Assembly (NCBI RefSeq): GCF_007845675.1
Contig: NZ_VOBR01000002.1
Coordinates: forward strand, 421,321-485,320
Reading direction: 5' to 3'
Length of the DNA: 64,000 nucleotides
From: Lentzea tibetensis
GTDB taxonomy: Bacteria; Actinomycetota; Actinomycetes; Mycobacteriales; Pseudonocardiaceae
Position 1 is the stretch's first letter, and each line of letters opens with the position of its first letter. Below the pieces are notes generated by a model. It saw only the letters and a program-made list of their open reading frames with translations, was not told the DNA's origin and ran no database searches. Shown here in pieces: positions 25,433 through 32,672 of this stretch. The position numbers and the translations under genes are program-made.

Positions 25433-27421
25433 GTGAAGCCGCTCAGCGCACTCGCGGTCGCTCTCCTGGCCACGCTCGTCAGCGCTCCCAGCAGCGCGGC
25501 GGCTCCGGCCGTGCTGACCGTGTTCACCGGGGAGAGCGAGGGGCCGGTGCCCGGCGCGTTCCTCGGCGTCAACCACCGCTACACGTTCGACGGGTACGGC
25601 ACGTGGGACCCGGTGAACAACCGGCCCGTGCGCGACGTGCTGGAGAAAGCCCGGTCGATGGGCGTGCGGGTGTTGCGCTGGCCCGGTGGCACGGTCGCCA
25701 ACACGACGCAGTGGAAGGGCACGATCGGTGCCGACCGCCGCTGCCAGCGCGACGGGCGCATCGAGCCCGGCGACGCGGGCAACCCGGCGGACGACGTGCT
25801 GTCCGGGAGGCTGCCGTCGTACGGGCTCGACGAGCACCTGCGGCTCACCGCGGCGCTCGGCGCGCAGGCGCAGATCATGGTGCCGATGGCGATTGGAACC
25901 GCGGCGGACGCAGCCGATCTCGTGGAATACCTGAACACGCCCGCCGGTGACGGCATCAACCCCAACGGGGGTGTGGACTGGGCGGAGCTGCGGCCCGCCG
26001 ACCACCGCGGGCCGTACGACGTCACGCGGTGGGAGCTCGGCAACGAGAACTTCCACTCCAGCCAGCGGTACTGGATGTCGCAGAACGAGAACGAGGCGCT
26101 CGAGCAGTACATCCGCGGCGGCACCCGGCGGATCAACACCGAACGGCTGGGCAAGCTGTCCACGCCCGACGGGTCGTGCGGCGGCAGCACTGCGGACGTG
26201 CCCAGCGACGGCAGCGCGAACCAGGTGTTCGACCTCAACTACCCGACGGCGCAGCCAGACGACTTCGAGCTGCGCGTCGGCGGCGAGGTGTGGCAGCGCG
26301 TGGAGGTGCTGGGCGGTCCGCAGGCACAGCAGTACGTGCTCGACGAGTTCCGCGGCACGGTGACGTTCGGCGACGGGCGGCGCGGCATGATCCCGCCGCG
26401 CGGCCAGGCGGTCGTGGCGTCGTACACGTCCACCCACAAGGGATATGTGCAGTTCCGCGCGGCGATGCGGGAGGTCGACCCGGACCTGGAGGTGTGCGCG
26501 TCGTGGGGCAAGCCCGCGTTCGTGCCGAAGTTCGAGGCCATGAAGGGCAACGGGATTCCCCCGGGCAGCGTGTACGACTGCCTCACGACGCACCCTTACA
26601 CGCACTTCTCCGGCAGCCACACCGCCGACTGGGACTCCGAGGTGGAGAGTCACGACTGGCACGTGCTGGGAGCGCTGAACGAACGCCAGAAGTTCGTGGC
26701 GTTGCGCGACGCCGTCCGGCAGCACGCCGCGGGCAACCCGCACCTGGCGATCTCCGAGTTCGGTGCGTTGTGGGGACCTGACGGCGGTGGCGTGTACCCG
26801 GAGTACACCTACTCGATGACGCACGCGCTCTACATGGCGAGCCAGTGGGCCGACTGGCTGGAGCTGGGCGTGCCGTGGGTCGAGGGCAACGACCTGAGCT
26901 CGGACGGGATGTACACGTTGCTCGGACGTGGACGGGTGTACTCCGCCGAGGCATGGGCTCGGGAGGCCGTGCGGCCGATGTTCGACGCGGGCGGTGCGCG
27001 GGTGCGGCAGACGCTCGTCGGCAACCCGCAGCGGAGTCCGAACGAGTCTGAGATGTGCGACGGGCAGGGCACACCGCAGGACCGGTGCCGGTTGAACTAC
27101 GGCAAGCTCACCGCGACCGCGACGCGGGCACCGGACGGCACGGTGCACGTGATGGTGGTGAACCGTTCTCCGGTGGCGGGTGACGCGATCGACACCAGGA
27201 TCGTGCTGCGCGGATTCACCGGCAACGGGAGCGCGAGTGTGCGCACGGTGGCGCCGGAACGGTTCACCTCGGCCAACACCAGGCAGAACCCCAACGCGGT
27301 GGGGATGTCCGAGTCCTGCCGCTCCGTCGGCTCCGATGCGTTCAACGCGAATGTGCCGGCGCACTCGGTCACCCTGTTCACCCTGGCCCCGCAGGGGCGA
27401 CCTGGATGTGTTGGCGTGTAA
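25433..27421 (+). CDS. secreted clan GH-A glycosidase, GH51-like
   Basis: A 662-residue secreted protein with a signal peptide (about 24 residues, ending SSAAAP). The core looks like an alpha-L-arabinofuranosidase-type (beta/alpha)8 barrel: RVLRWPGGTVANTTQWKG, the acid/base Glu in WELGNENF, and the nucleophile Glu in AISEFGALWG. An insert of about 90 residues (DDFELRVGGEVWQRVEVLGG to YTSTHKGYVQFR) splits the barrel, and a beta domain ends the protein. The GH family is inferred from motifs only. As the second gene behind the sulfatase it would act on a sulfated or partly desulfated glycan. Confidence 0.8.
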   Translation: MKPLSALAVALLATLVSAPSSAAAPAVLTVFTGESEGPVPGAFLGVNHRYTFDGYGTWDPVNNRPVRDVLEKARSMGVRVLRWPGGTVANTTQWKGTIGADRRCQRDGRIEPGDAGNPADDVLSGRLPSYGLDEHLRLTAALGAQAQIMVPMAIGTAADAADLVEYLNTPAGDGINPNGGVDWAELRPADHRGPYDVTRWELGNENFHSSQRYWMSQNENEALEQYIRGGTRRINTERLGKLSTPDGSCGGSTADVPSDGSANQVFDLNYPTAQPDDFELRVGGEVWQRVEVLGGPQAQQYVLDEFRGTVTFGDGRRGMIPPRGQAVVASYTSTHKGYVQFRAAMREVDPDLEVCASWGKPAFVPKFEAMKGNGIPPGSVYDCLTTHPYTHFSGSHTADWDSEVESHDWHVLGALNERQKFVALRDAVRQHAAGNPHLAISEFGALWGPDGGGVYPEYTYSMTHALYMASQWADWLELGVPWVEGNDLSSDGMYTLLGRGRVYSAEAWAREAVRPMFDAGGARVRQTLVGNPQRSPNESEMCDGQGTPQDRCRLNYGKLTATATRAPDGTVHVMVVNRSPVAGDAIDTRIVLRGFTGNGSASVRTVAPERFTSANTRQNPNAVGMSESCRSVGSDAFNANVPAHSVTLFTLAPQGRPGCVGV

Positions 27422-27429
27422 GGGAAATC

Positions 27430-27475
27430 CTGGGGTCGCACCGAGATGGGCGGAGGTGGTTCGCGTGCATAGCTT
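27430..27475 (+). promoter_or_regulatory. shared-motif promoter, copy B (barwin-like gene)
   Basis: CTGGGGTCGCACCGA lies at 27430-27444 and TAGCTT at 27470-27475, 40 bp apart by first bases. The ATG at 27483 is 13 bp after the first T of the -10, so the mRNA is likely leaderless. This copy lacks the right-hand GTACC half seen in copies A and C. Confidence 0.8.
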
Positions 27476-27482
27476 GGGTGAC

Positions 27483-27896
27483 ATGACATTCACGCGAAAG
27501 TTCCTCACCGTGGTCGGTGCGGCCTCGGCGATCTCGTTGGTGGCGGCGGTGGACGCCAGCGCCGCCATCCCGTTCGGCAGGGTGATCGACGGCAAGGCGA
27601 CCTACTACGACAACGTCGGCCCCAGCGCGTGCGGCCCGAACATCGACGCGAGCGCGGAGGTGCTGGTCGCGGTGTCGCCCGTCTTCTGGACCACGCCGAA
27701 CCCCAACAACGACCCGCTGTGCCGGAACGTCTTCGTCGAGGTGATGCACAACGGCAAGAAGGTGCGCGCCAAGGTCAAGGACAAGTGCATGGGCTGCGAC
27801 CGCGACCACGTCGATCTGAGCCTGCCCGCGTTCCGCAGGCTCGCCAATCCCGACCGGGGTGTCATCGACGTCAAGTGGAAGTTCGTGCGCGGCTAG
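27483..27896 (+). CDS. secreted barwin/expansin-like (RlpA-type double-psi barrel) protein
   Basis: A 137-residue secreted protein. The signal peptide ends near AVDASA (residue 23). The mature part is one double-psi beta-barrel: GKATYYDNVGPSACG, the block LVAVSPVFW, a second Cys in DPLCRNVFVEV, and KVKDKCMGCDRDHVDLSLPAF with the conserved Asp of RlpA/expansin-like domains. The Cys pattern resembles fungal/plant barwin-like proteins (PR-4) more than bacterial RlpA. It has its own copy of the shared promoter box. Roles could be cell-wall loosening or polysaccharide binding. Confidence 0.85.
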   Translation: MTFTRKFLTVVGAASAISLVAAVDASAAIPFGRVIDGKATYYDNVGPSACGPNIDASAEVLVAVSPVFWTTPNPNNDPLCRNVFVEVMHNGKKVRAKVKDKCMGCDRDHVDLSLPAFRRLANPDRGVIDVKWKFVRG

Positions 27897-27905
27897 GTTG
27901 AACGG

Positions 27906-28928
27906 TCAGGGCGGCGTGACGCCGAGCCGGAGGATCACCCGGTTCAGCTCACGCCGCCCTTGCACGTGCAGCTTGCGGTACACCTGGGACAGGTGCAGCT
28001 CGACCGTCCTGGTGGTCACGCCCAGCTCGGTGGCCACCTCCCTGTTGCTCATGGCGCAGGCCAGCGCCGCCGCTCGCGACTCCTGCGGCGTGAGCCGGCG
28101 CAGCCGGTCGAGCCGTTCACCGAGTTGCCGGGTGTTCTGGATCCACAGTGGATGGTCGAGGTGCTGCGCGATGACGTGCGTGGTGGCGCAGGTCTCGGCC
28201 GCTTCGGTGTGCCTGCCCTGGGTGGCCAGCGCCTGCGCGAGGCTGTGGCGGGCGGGCAGCAGGTCGGCGGTCGCCTTGCTCAGCAGGCGGACGGCGGTGG
28301 TGAGGCGGTCGACGGCGTGTGCGGGGTCGCCGGTCAGTGCCGCCGCGTGCAGGGCTCGTCCCACCGCGTGGGGGGCGCCCCAGCGGCGGGCCGCCACCAG
28401 TTCGGTCTCGGCCAGCGAACGGGCCACCACCGGTCTGCCCGCGTCGTGCGCGCTGAGAGCGGCGGCCGAGCACCAGGGGAGCACCGCCGGGTTCGTGATG
28501 CCCGCGGCTTCGGCGGCGCGGCCGGCGGCCAGGAAATCCGCGCAGGCGCGGTCGTGGTGGCCCTGCGCCTGGTTGAGACGGCCTCTGGCGAACAGCAGGT
28601 CAGCGGTCTCGTCGTGCGAGAGCAGCACGTCCAGTGCCTCGTCGTGGCGACCCAGGTCGATCAACGCCTCGGCGTGCCACGCGGGTGCGGTGTGCAGGTG
28701 GGGGAGTGCCTGCGCGGGGCGTGCGGTGAGGGCGGTGACTCGGGCGGCCAGCACCGGGTTCTCCGCCTCGGCGTGCACACCCGCGTGGATCAGGGTGAGG
28801 ACGCAGCGGCGGATGTCGGCTGCCGCGGCTGATGAGCGCAGGACTTCTTCGGCCAGTGCGATCGCGGCGGGTCGGTTCGTGCCCCGGTTGGTCAGCTCGA
28901 CCGCTCGGTCGGTGCGGTCATCGAGCAC
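27906..28928 (-). CDS. LuxR-HTH regulator without ATPase domain (second of tandem pair)
   Basis: A 340-residue protein: a helical TPR-like region (ALDVLLSHDETADLLFARGRLNQAQG and similar) and a C-terminal LuxR HTH with RLTPQESRAAALACAMSNREVA, then TTRTVELHLSQVYRKL. The N-terminal P-loop domain of LAL proteins is missing. The GTG at 28928 overlaps the end of the upstream regulator by 11 bases; an in-frame GTG/ATG further up would give a long overlap. The helical parts of the two regulators align (AARRWGAPHAVG versus AARRWGEPRTVG), so they arose by tandem duplication. It lies between genes bearing the CTGGGGTNGCACCGA box and is a prime candidate for the activator. Confidence 0.88.
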   Translation of the reverse strand: MLDDRTDRAVELTNRGTNRPAAIALAEEVLRSSAAAADIRRCVLTLIHAGVHAEAENPVLAARVTALTARPAQALPHLHTAPAWHAEALIDLGRHDEALDVLLSHDETADLLFARGRLNQAQGHHDRACADFLAAGRAAEAAGITNPAVLPWCSAAALSAHDAGRPVVARSLAETELVAARRWGAPHAVGRALHAAALTGDPAHAVDRLTTAVRLLSKATADLLPARHSLAQALATQGRHTEAAETCATTHVIAQHLDHPLWIQNTRQLGERLDRLRRLTPQESRAAALACAMSNREVATELGVTTRTVELHLSQVYRKLHVQGRRELNRVILRLGVTPP

Positions 28929-30108
28929 GTAGTGCCCCGGAGAGGTCCTTGCGGCCGTTGACACCGAGCTTTCGGTACACATTGGACAGATGAGCCTCGA
29001 CGGTGTGGACGGTCAGGAACAGGCGTTGCGCGATGGCGCGGTTGCTCAGACCCGCCTCGGCCAGGCCCGCGACCAGGTCTTCCTGCCTGGTCAGCGGCCG
29101 CGCGGGTGCGGGGCCGAGCTGGGCGAGCCCTTCGGACGCCTGCTGGAGCTGGTTCGCGTGCCCGGTGCGGGACGCGGAGGTGTGCGCCGAGGCGTACTCG
29201 CCGCGTGCGGCGTTGGTGTCGCCGCGGGCGGCCAGCCTGCGGCCCAGTTCGAGCCGGGTGCAGGCCAGCTCGTGCTGCGCGCCCGCCACGGCCAGGAGGT
29301 CGGCGGCGTCCGCGAGCAGTGCTGTTCCGTCGTCACCGCGCACCCGGCCGAGCGTGGACAGCGCGGTGCCGACGGTGCGGGGTTCGCCCCAGCGGCGGGC
29401 GGCGGCCAGTTCCTCCGCGGCCAGCTGCTGGGCGAGCTCCTCGCGTTGTGCGGCGTGTGCCGCGAGGGCCGCCTTTCCACGCCACGGCGCGATCGCCGGG
29501 CTCTTCACGCCCAGCGCGAGGAAGTCGTGGCCGCACACCACGTAGTCGACGTAGGCGGCCAGCGGGCGGCCCTTCGCGCGGTGCACCGCGGCGCGGGCGG
29601 TGAGGAACATCGGGCGCATGGCCGACGGTTGGCCGAGCTCGTGGTCGAAGTCTCCTGCCAGCAACGTCTTCTCGGCCTCGTCCACGTCGCCCGTGTCGAC
29701 CAGCACCTCCACGAGCAACGCGGTGGACAGCAGTCGCAGGGAGCTCGCGCCCGGAGGCGCGTCCGTCAGCACGGCTCGTGCCGTGGCCAGGTCGCCCGAC
29801 AGCCGGGCGATCTGCCCGCGCACCTGCGCGTGCATGGTGCGGCGGCGGCGTTCGTCGGCGAGGCCGGGGTTCACGTCGTCGAGCAGGCGTCCGACGTGGG
29901 CGTCGGCGGTGACCAGGTCGCCCGCGGCCACGAGACCGATCATCGACCGCCAGACGCAGACCGGGTCGTCGCGGCACGAACCCGCGTCCAGCGCGGCGCG
30001 GGCGAGACGTGCGGCCTCCGGGAAGTTCGCGCCGCTGATCGTCTGGCGGATTGCCAGCGCGGCGAGGCAGTCGGATCGGTGAGCATCAGTGCGAAGCATC
30101 GTGCGCAT
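28918..30108 (-). CDS. LuxR-HTH regulator without ATPase domain (first of tandem pair)
   Basis: A 396-residue protein. The open frame runs to 30423, but ATG at 30108 is chosen because GGGGGAA lies upstream at normal spacing and the extra residues look non-coding. A TPR-like helical region covers most of the length (LARAALDAG, AEKTLLAGDFD, KGRPLAAYVDYV). The C-terminal HTH is LTRQEDLVAGLAEAGLSNRAIA with LTVHTVEAHLSNVYRKLG. No Walker A is seen. It is co-transcribed with the next regulator. The N-terminal coding part overlaps a secreted-peptide reading frame. Confidence 0.88.
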   Translation of the reverse strand: MRTMLRTDAHRSDCLAALAIRQTISGANFPEAARLARAALDAGSCRDDPVCVWRSMIGLVAAGDLVTADAHVGRLLDDVNPGLADERRRRTMHAQVRGQIARLSGDLATARAVLTDAPPGASSLRLLSTALLVEVLVDTGDVDEAEKTLLAGDFDHELGQPSAMRPMFLTARAAVHRAKGRPLAAYVDYVVCGHDFLALGVKSPAIAPWRGKAALAAHAAQREELAQQLAAEELAAARRWGEPRTVGTALSTLGRVRGDDGTALLADAADLLAVAGAQHELACTRLELGRRLAARGDTNAARGEYASAHTSASRTGHANQLQQASEGLAQLGPAPARPLTRQEDLVAGLAEAGLSNRAIAQRLFLTVHTVEAHLSNVYRKLGVNGRKDLSGALRAR

Positions 30109-30458
30109 GCTGAGTTCCCCCAAGTCAGCACTCGGCGCCTGCGTACGGGCGGGCCGTCCACAGCCGTCGGCAGGGCGGTGAGGTCCGGGACCGGCACGCA
30201 GCGCCTCGGCAGTCGTCCCCTCTTCTTCTTGACCGCCTTGGCTTTCATCGCGCGCGGCTTCGGGCACGGACGGCATCGTGGCGGAGGCTTCTTGCGCTTC
30301 TCCGCGACGATCTTGAGACAGCCGGCCTTCGCCGGCTGGAGCAACTCGACCCGCCACGCCGTGACCGCTGTCGCGTTGACCGGTGCGGCAGCCGCCAGCA
30401 CGATCGCGAGAGCGCTCACACACAGCGCATGCGTGGTCATCACGCGGTAACGGAGCAC
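29940..30458 (-). CDS. putative secreted cationic Cys/Pro/Lys-rich protein
   Basis: The frame opens at GTG 30458 or ATG 30440. A clear signal peptide (hydrophobic core ALCVSALAIVLAAAA, cleavage after NATA) is followed by a strongly basic segment with several Cys (AEKRKKPPPRCRPCPKPRAM, then KAVKKKRGRLPRRC). Codon third positions are strongly G/C over the first 110 codons, so coding is likely there. Downstream it runs 169 bases into the LuxR gene, where codon bias favours the LuxR frame, so the real C-terminus is uncertain or a frameshift has occurred. A TTGACA-17-TACGGT promoter gives a predicted start at about the GTG, a leaderless mRNA. No family is recognised; an antimicrobial or wall-binding peptide is conceivable. 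Confidence 0.5.
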   Translation of the reverse strand: MLRYRVMTTHALCVSALAIVLAAAAPVNATAVTAWRVELLQPAKAGCLKIVAEKRKKPPPRCRPCPKPRAMKAKAVKKKRGRLPRRCVPVPDLTALPTAVDGPPVRRRRVLTWGNSACARCFALMLTDPTASPRWQSARRSAARTSRRPHVSPAPRWTRVRAATTRSASGGR

Positions 30459-30464
30459 GCAGGG

Positions 30465-30493
30465 ACCGTATGAGGCGTCCGTTGAACTGTCAA
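30465..30493 (-). promoter_or_regulatory. sigma-70-like promoter TTGACA-17-TACGGT
   Basis: Read on the minus strand, a perfect -35 TTGACA (30493-30488) is followed by exactly 17 bp and a -10 TACGGT (30470-30465). The predicted start lies about at the GTG at 30458, giving a leaderless transcript for the cationic secreted ORF and perhaps the two LuxR genes. It is the best -35/-10 pair I see in the window. Confidence 0.75.
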
Positions 30494-30506
30494 TACTTAG
30501 GACAGT
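30486..30506. promoter_or_regulatory. MarR operator-like inverted repeat over the -35
   Basis: ACTGTC (30486-30491) and GACAGT (30501-30506) form a perfect 6-bp inverted repeat around AATACTTAG. It overlaps the -35 TTGACA of the leftward promoter and lies just upstream of the divergent MarR gene at 30549. Its size and position fit autoregulation and control of the leftward unit by MarR. Confidence 0.6.
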
Positions 30507-30548
30507 CGCACTCTAGGACTATCCGCATGTGTGGGTATCGTCTGCGCC

Positions 30549-31016
30549 ATGCAGTCCAGGTCGTTCGCCGGTTCGCCGGATGCGCAGGTCGTCACTGGTG
30601 ACCGCGGCGCTCGGACCACGCCCGAGCGGCTGGCGGTCGTGCTGCGTCGTTACCGGGAGGCGATGAGAGACGCGCTCGAGGTGCAGGACTACCGGCCGAT
30701 TCCGCCGACGGCTTTCTGGTTCACGATCGAACTGGCGCGTCAGGAGGGCACCGTCGGCGACCTGGCGCGCAGGCTCGAGATGACCAAGCAGGCCGCGAGC
30801 CGCCTCGCCGACCAGCTCGCCGCGCTCGGCTACTGCGACCGCGAACGCAGCGAGACCAACCGCAGGCAGGTCCTGCTGAGCGCGACCGCGGAAGGCCAGG
30901 GCGCCGCGATGGTGCTGCTGGCCGCCATCCAGAAGGTGGACGCGAGCATGCTCTCGTCGCTGGACAAGGACCAGCGCGAGGCGTTCCACCAGGCGCTCGG
31001 GCAAATGCTGGGGTAG
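30549..31016 (+). CDS. MarR-family transcriptional regulator
   Basis: A 155-residue winged-HTH protein. The recognition region is AFWFTIELARQEGTVGDLARRL, then MTKQAASRLADQLAALGYCDRE and the wing RSETNRRQVLLSATAEG. ATG at 30549 is used; an in-frame GTG at 30531 is possible. It faces the LuxR/peptide unit across a palindrome-bearing gap. Its stop codon TAG (31014-31016) is part of the third copy of the shared promoter box, so transcription through marR enters the thaumatin gene's promoter. Confidence 0.88.
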   Translation: MQSRSFAGSPDAQVVTGDRGARTTPERLAVVLRRYREAMRDALEVQDYRPIPPTAFWFTIELARQEGTVGDLARRLEMTKQAASRLADQLAALGYCDRERSETNRRQVLLSATAEGQGAAMVLLAAIQKVDASMLSSLDKDQREAFHQALGQMLG

Positions 31017-31053
31017 CACCGAAGTACCCCGCGGCCGTTGGTCTCACTAGCTT
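31008..31053 (+). promoter_or_regulatory. shared-motif promoter, copy C (thaumatin-like gene)
   Basis: CTGGGGTAGCACCGA is at 31008-31022 and TAGCTT at 31048-31053, again 40 bp apart by first bases; the GTG start is 13 bp after the first T. Here the box is a full dyad: GGGGTA (31010-31015) and TACCCC (31025-31030) are perfect inverted repeats with a 9-bp spacer. The box begins inside the marR gene. Confidence 0.8.
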
Positions 31054-31060
31054 TCGGTGT

Positions 31061-31798
31061 GTGAGAACACTTTTACGTCCACTGTGGATTGTCCTGCTGC
31101 TGGCACTGGTCGGCTCGCTCGCCGCCGCACCGGCCTCGGCCGCCCCGCCGTACACCGTGAAGCTGGTCAACTCCACCGGCGGCCCCGTCTGGGTGGGCAG
31201 CGGCGTCAACGACGACGGGTCGCAGAAGATCGGCGACCTGCCGAAGCTCGAGGCGGGCGAGTCCGTCAGCGTCCACATCCCGCTCGGGCCGGGAAACCAC
31301 TGGAGCGGCAAGTTCTTCGCCCGCCAGCACTGCAAGGGCGAGCCGGGTTCGACGTTCGGATGCCTGGTGGGGGACTGCGGCGCGCGGCCTGCCCACTGCA
31401 CCACCGGTGAGCAGCCCGCCAGCCTGGCCGAGTTCACCTTCGACCCGCGTGACGAGCCCGCACCCTGGTACAACGTCAGCTACGTCAACGGCGTGAACGT
31501 GCCCATCACGATCAACCCCACCAACGGCCCGTCGCCCAACGGCCAGTTCTGCGGGACCGCCGGGTGTCCCGGCGCGTTGCTGCCCGCGTGCCCCGACGCG
31601 AACCTGCGCAGGCATCCGAACACCGGCAAACCGATGCTGTGCGTCAACCCCAACCGGGACGCGAAAACCCCCTACAGCAACGCGATCACCAGGGCGTGCC
31701 CGAAGGCGTACAGCTGGTCGAAGCACGACGGCGAGCCCGGCAACCGCACGATGTTCAGCTGCCGCGACTGCAACAAGCTGACCGTGATGTTCCACTAG
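31061..31798 (+). CDS. secreted thaumatin-like protein (PR-5 family)
   Basis: A 245-residue secreted protein. The signal peptide ends ASAAP near residue 28. The mature protein shows the thaumatin order: an N-terminal strand YTVKLVNSTGGPVWVG, a CLVGDCG block like the cDCG region, LAEFTFD with WYNVSYVNGVNVPI (the conserved DYYDVSLVDGFN-like region), Cys pairs, and PYSNAITRACPKAYSWSKHDG, which is close to the C-terminal thaumatin signature. GTG at 31061 follows promoter copy C. Thaumatin-like proteins bind or cut beta-1,3-glucans and permeabilise fungal cells. Bacterial members are uncommon. Confidence 0.88.
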   Translation: MRTLLRPLWIVLLLALVGSLAAAPASAAPPYTVKLVNSTGGPVWVGSGVNDDGSQKIGDLPKLEAGESVSVHIPLGPGNHWSGKFFARQHCKGEPGSTFGCLVGDCGARPAHCTTGEQPASLAEFTFDPRDEPAPWYNVSYVNGVNVPITINPTNGPSPNGQFCGTAGCPGALLPACPDANLRRHPNTGKPMLCVNPNRDAKTPYSNAITRACPKAYSWSKHDGEPGNRTMFSCRDCNKLTVMFH

Positions 31799-31826
31799 CG
31801 ATCCGGTCGACGTAGGGGAGGAAGAC

Positions 31827-32672
31827 TTGTCAGGCAAGGAAACGCAAGGGCCGAGCCGCCGTGCCGTGCTGTCCGCGGCGCTGGCCGCGTCGCTGCTGCC
31901 GTGGGGAACGGCGGAGGCGGCGCCGGTGCGGAAGAAGGGGGTGGCGACGTGGCACATGCCCGGCATCAGGGCCGCGCTGGAGGACGTGCGCGCGGGCTGG
32001 TTCCACAACTGGGACTCCACCAGGGGTGACATCGACCCGCCGCCCGGCGTGGAGTTCGTCCCGACCATCTGGGGGCAGGACCACGTCACGCCGGAACGGC
32101 TCCGGCAGGCGGCGGCGCAGGGCACGCATCTGCTGGGCTTCAACGAGCCCGACCTGCCCACGCAGGCGCGGATGACCGTGGAACGGGCGTTGGACCTGTG
32201 GCCCAGGCTGGCCTCGACCGGCAACCGCATGGGCGCGCCGGCCGTGGCGAGCGGCGCGGACCGGGAGGGCGGGTGGCTGGACCGGTTCCTGGCCGGCGCC
32301 CGCACGCGGAACCTGCGCGTGGACTTCATCCCGCTGCACTGGTACGGCGCCGACTTCGGGCCCGCCGCGGTGGGCCATCTGCGCGGCTACCTGAACGCGG
32401 TGCACGCCAAGCACCGGAAACCGTTGTGGGTCACCGAGTTCTCGCTGATCGACTTCTCAGGGCCGACACCGCGGTATCCGACGCAACGGCAGCTGGCGAC
32501 GTTCGCCGGTGCCGCCGCGGAGATGATGCACGGCCTGCCGTTCGTCGAGCGCTACGCGTGGTTCGCGCTTCCGGCCGACCGAGGTGGCACCGGTCTGTAC
32601 CGCGGCGCGACGCCCAACGAGGTCGGCCGCGCCTACCGGGCCGCACCCGGAAACCGAGGGGGAGACATCTGA
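31827..32672 (+). CDS. secreted GH128 family glycosidase (beta-1,3-glucanase-like)
   Basis: A 281-residue protein with a Tat-like signal (SRRAVLSAALAASLLPWG). The barrel shows the GH128/Asl1-like signatures: FHNWDSTRGD, the acid/base Glu 107 in GFNEPDL, LHWYGADF and the nucleophile Glu 204 in LWVTEFSLIDF. GH128 enzymes cut beta-1,3-glucan. The start is TTG at 31827, supported by GGGGAGGA nearby. It follows the thaumatin gene by 28 bp and overlaps the chitinase start (ATGA), so all are one operon. Confidence 0.85.
   Translation: MSGKETQGPSRRAVLSAALAASLLPWGTAEAAPVRKKGVATWHMPGIRAALEDVRAGWFHNWDSTRGDIDPPPGVEFVPTIWGQDHVTPERLRQAAAQGTHLLGFNEPDLPTQARMTVERALDLWPRLASTGNRMGAPAVASGADREGGWLDRFLAGARTRNLRVDFIPLHWYGADFGPAAVGHLRGYLNAVHAKHRKPLWVTEFSLIDFSGPTPRYPTQRQLATFAGAAAEMMHGLPFVERYAWFALPADRGGTGLYRGATPNEVGRAYRAAPGNRGGDI

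Noticed and set aside
23203-27595. Two long minus-strand frames opposite the sulfatase and glycosidase
   Set aside because: Both are shadows of genes with signal peptides and catalytic motifs on the plus strand.
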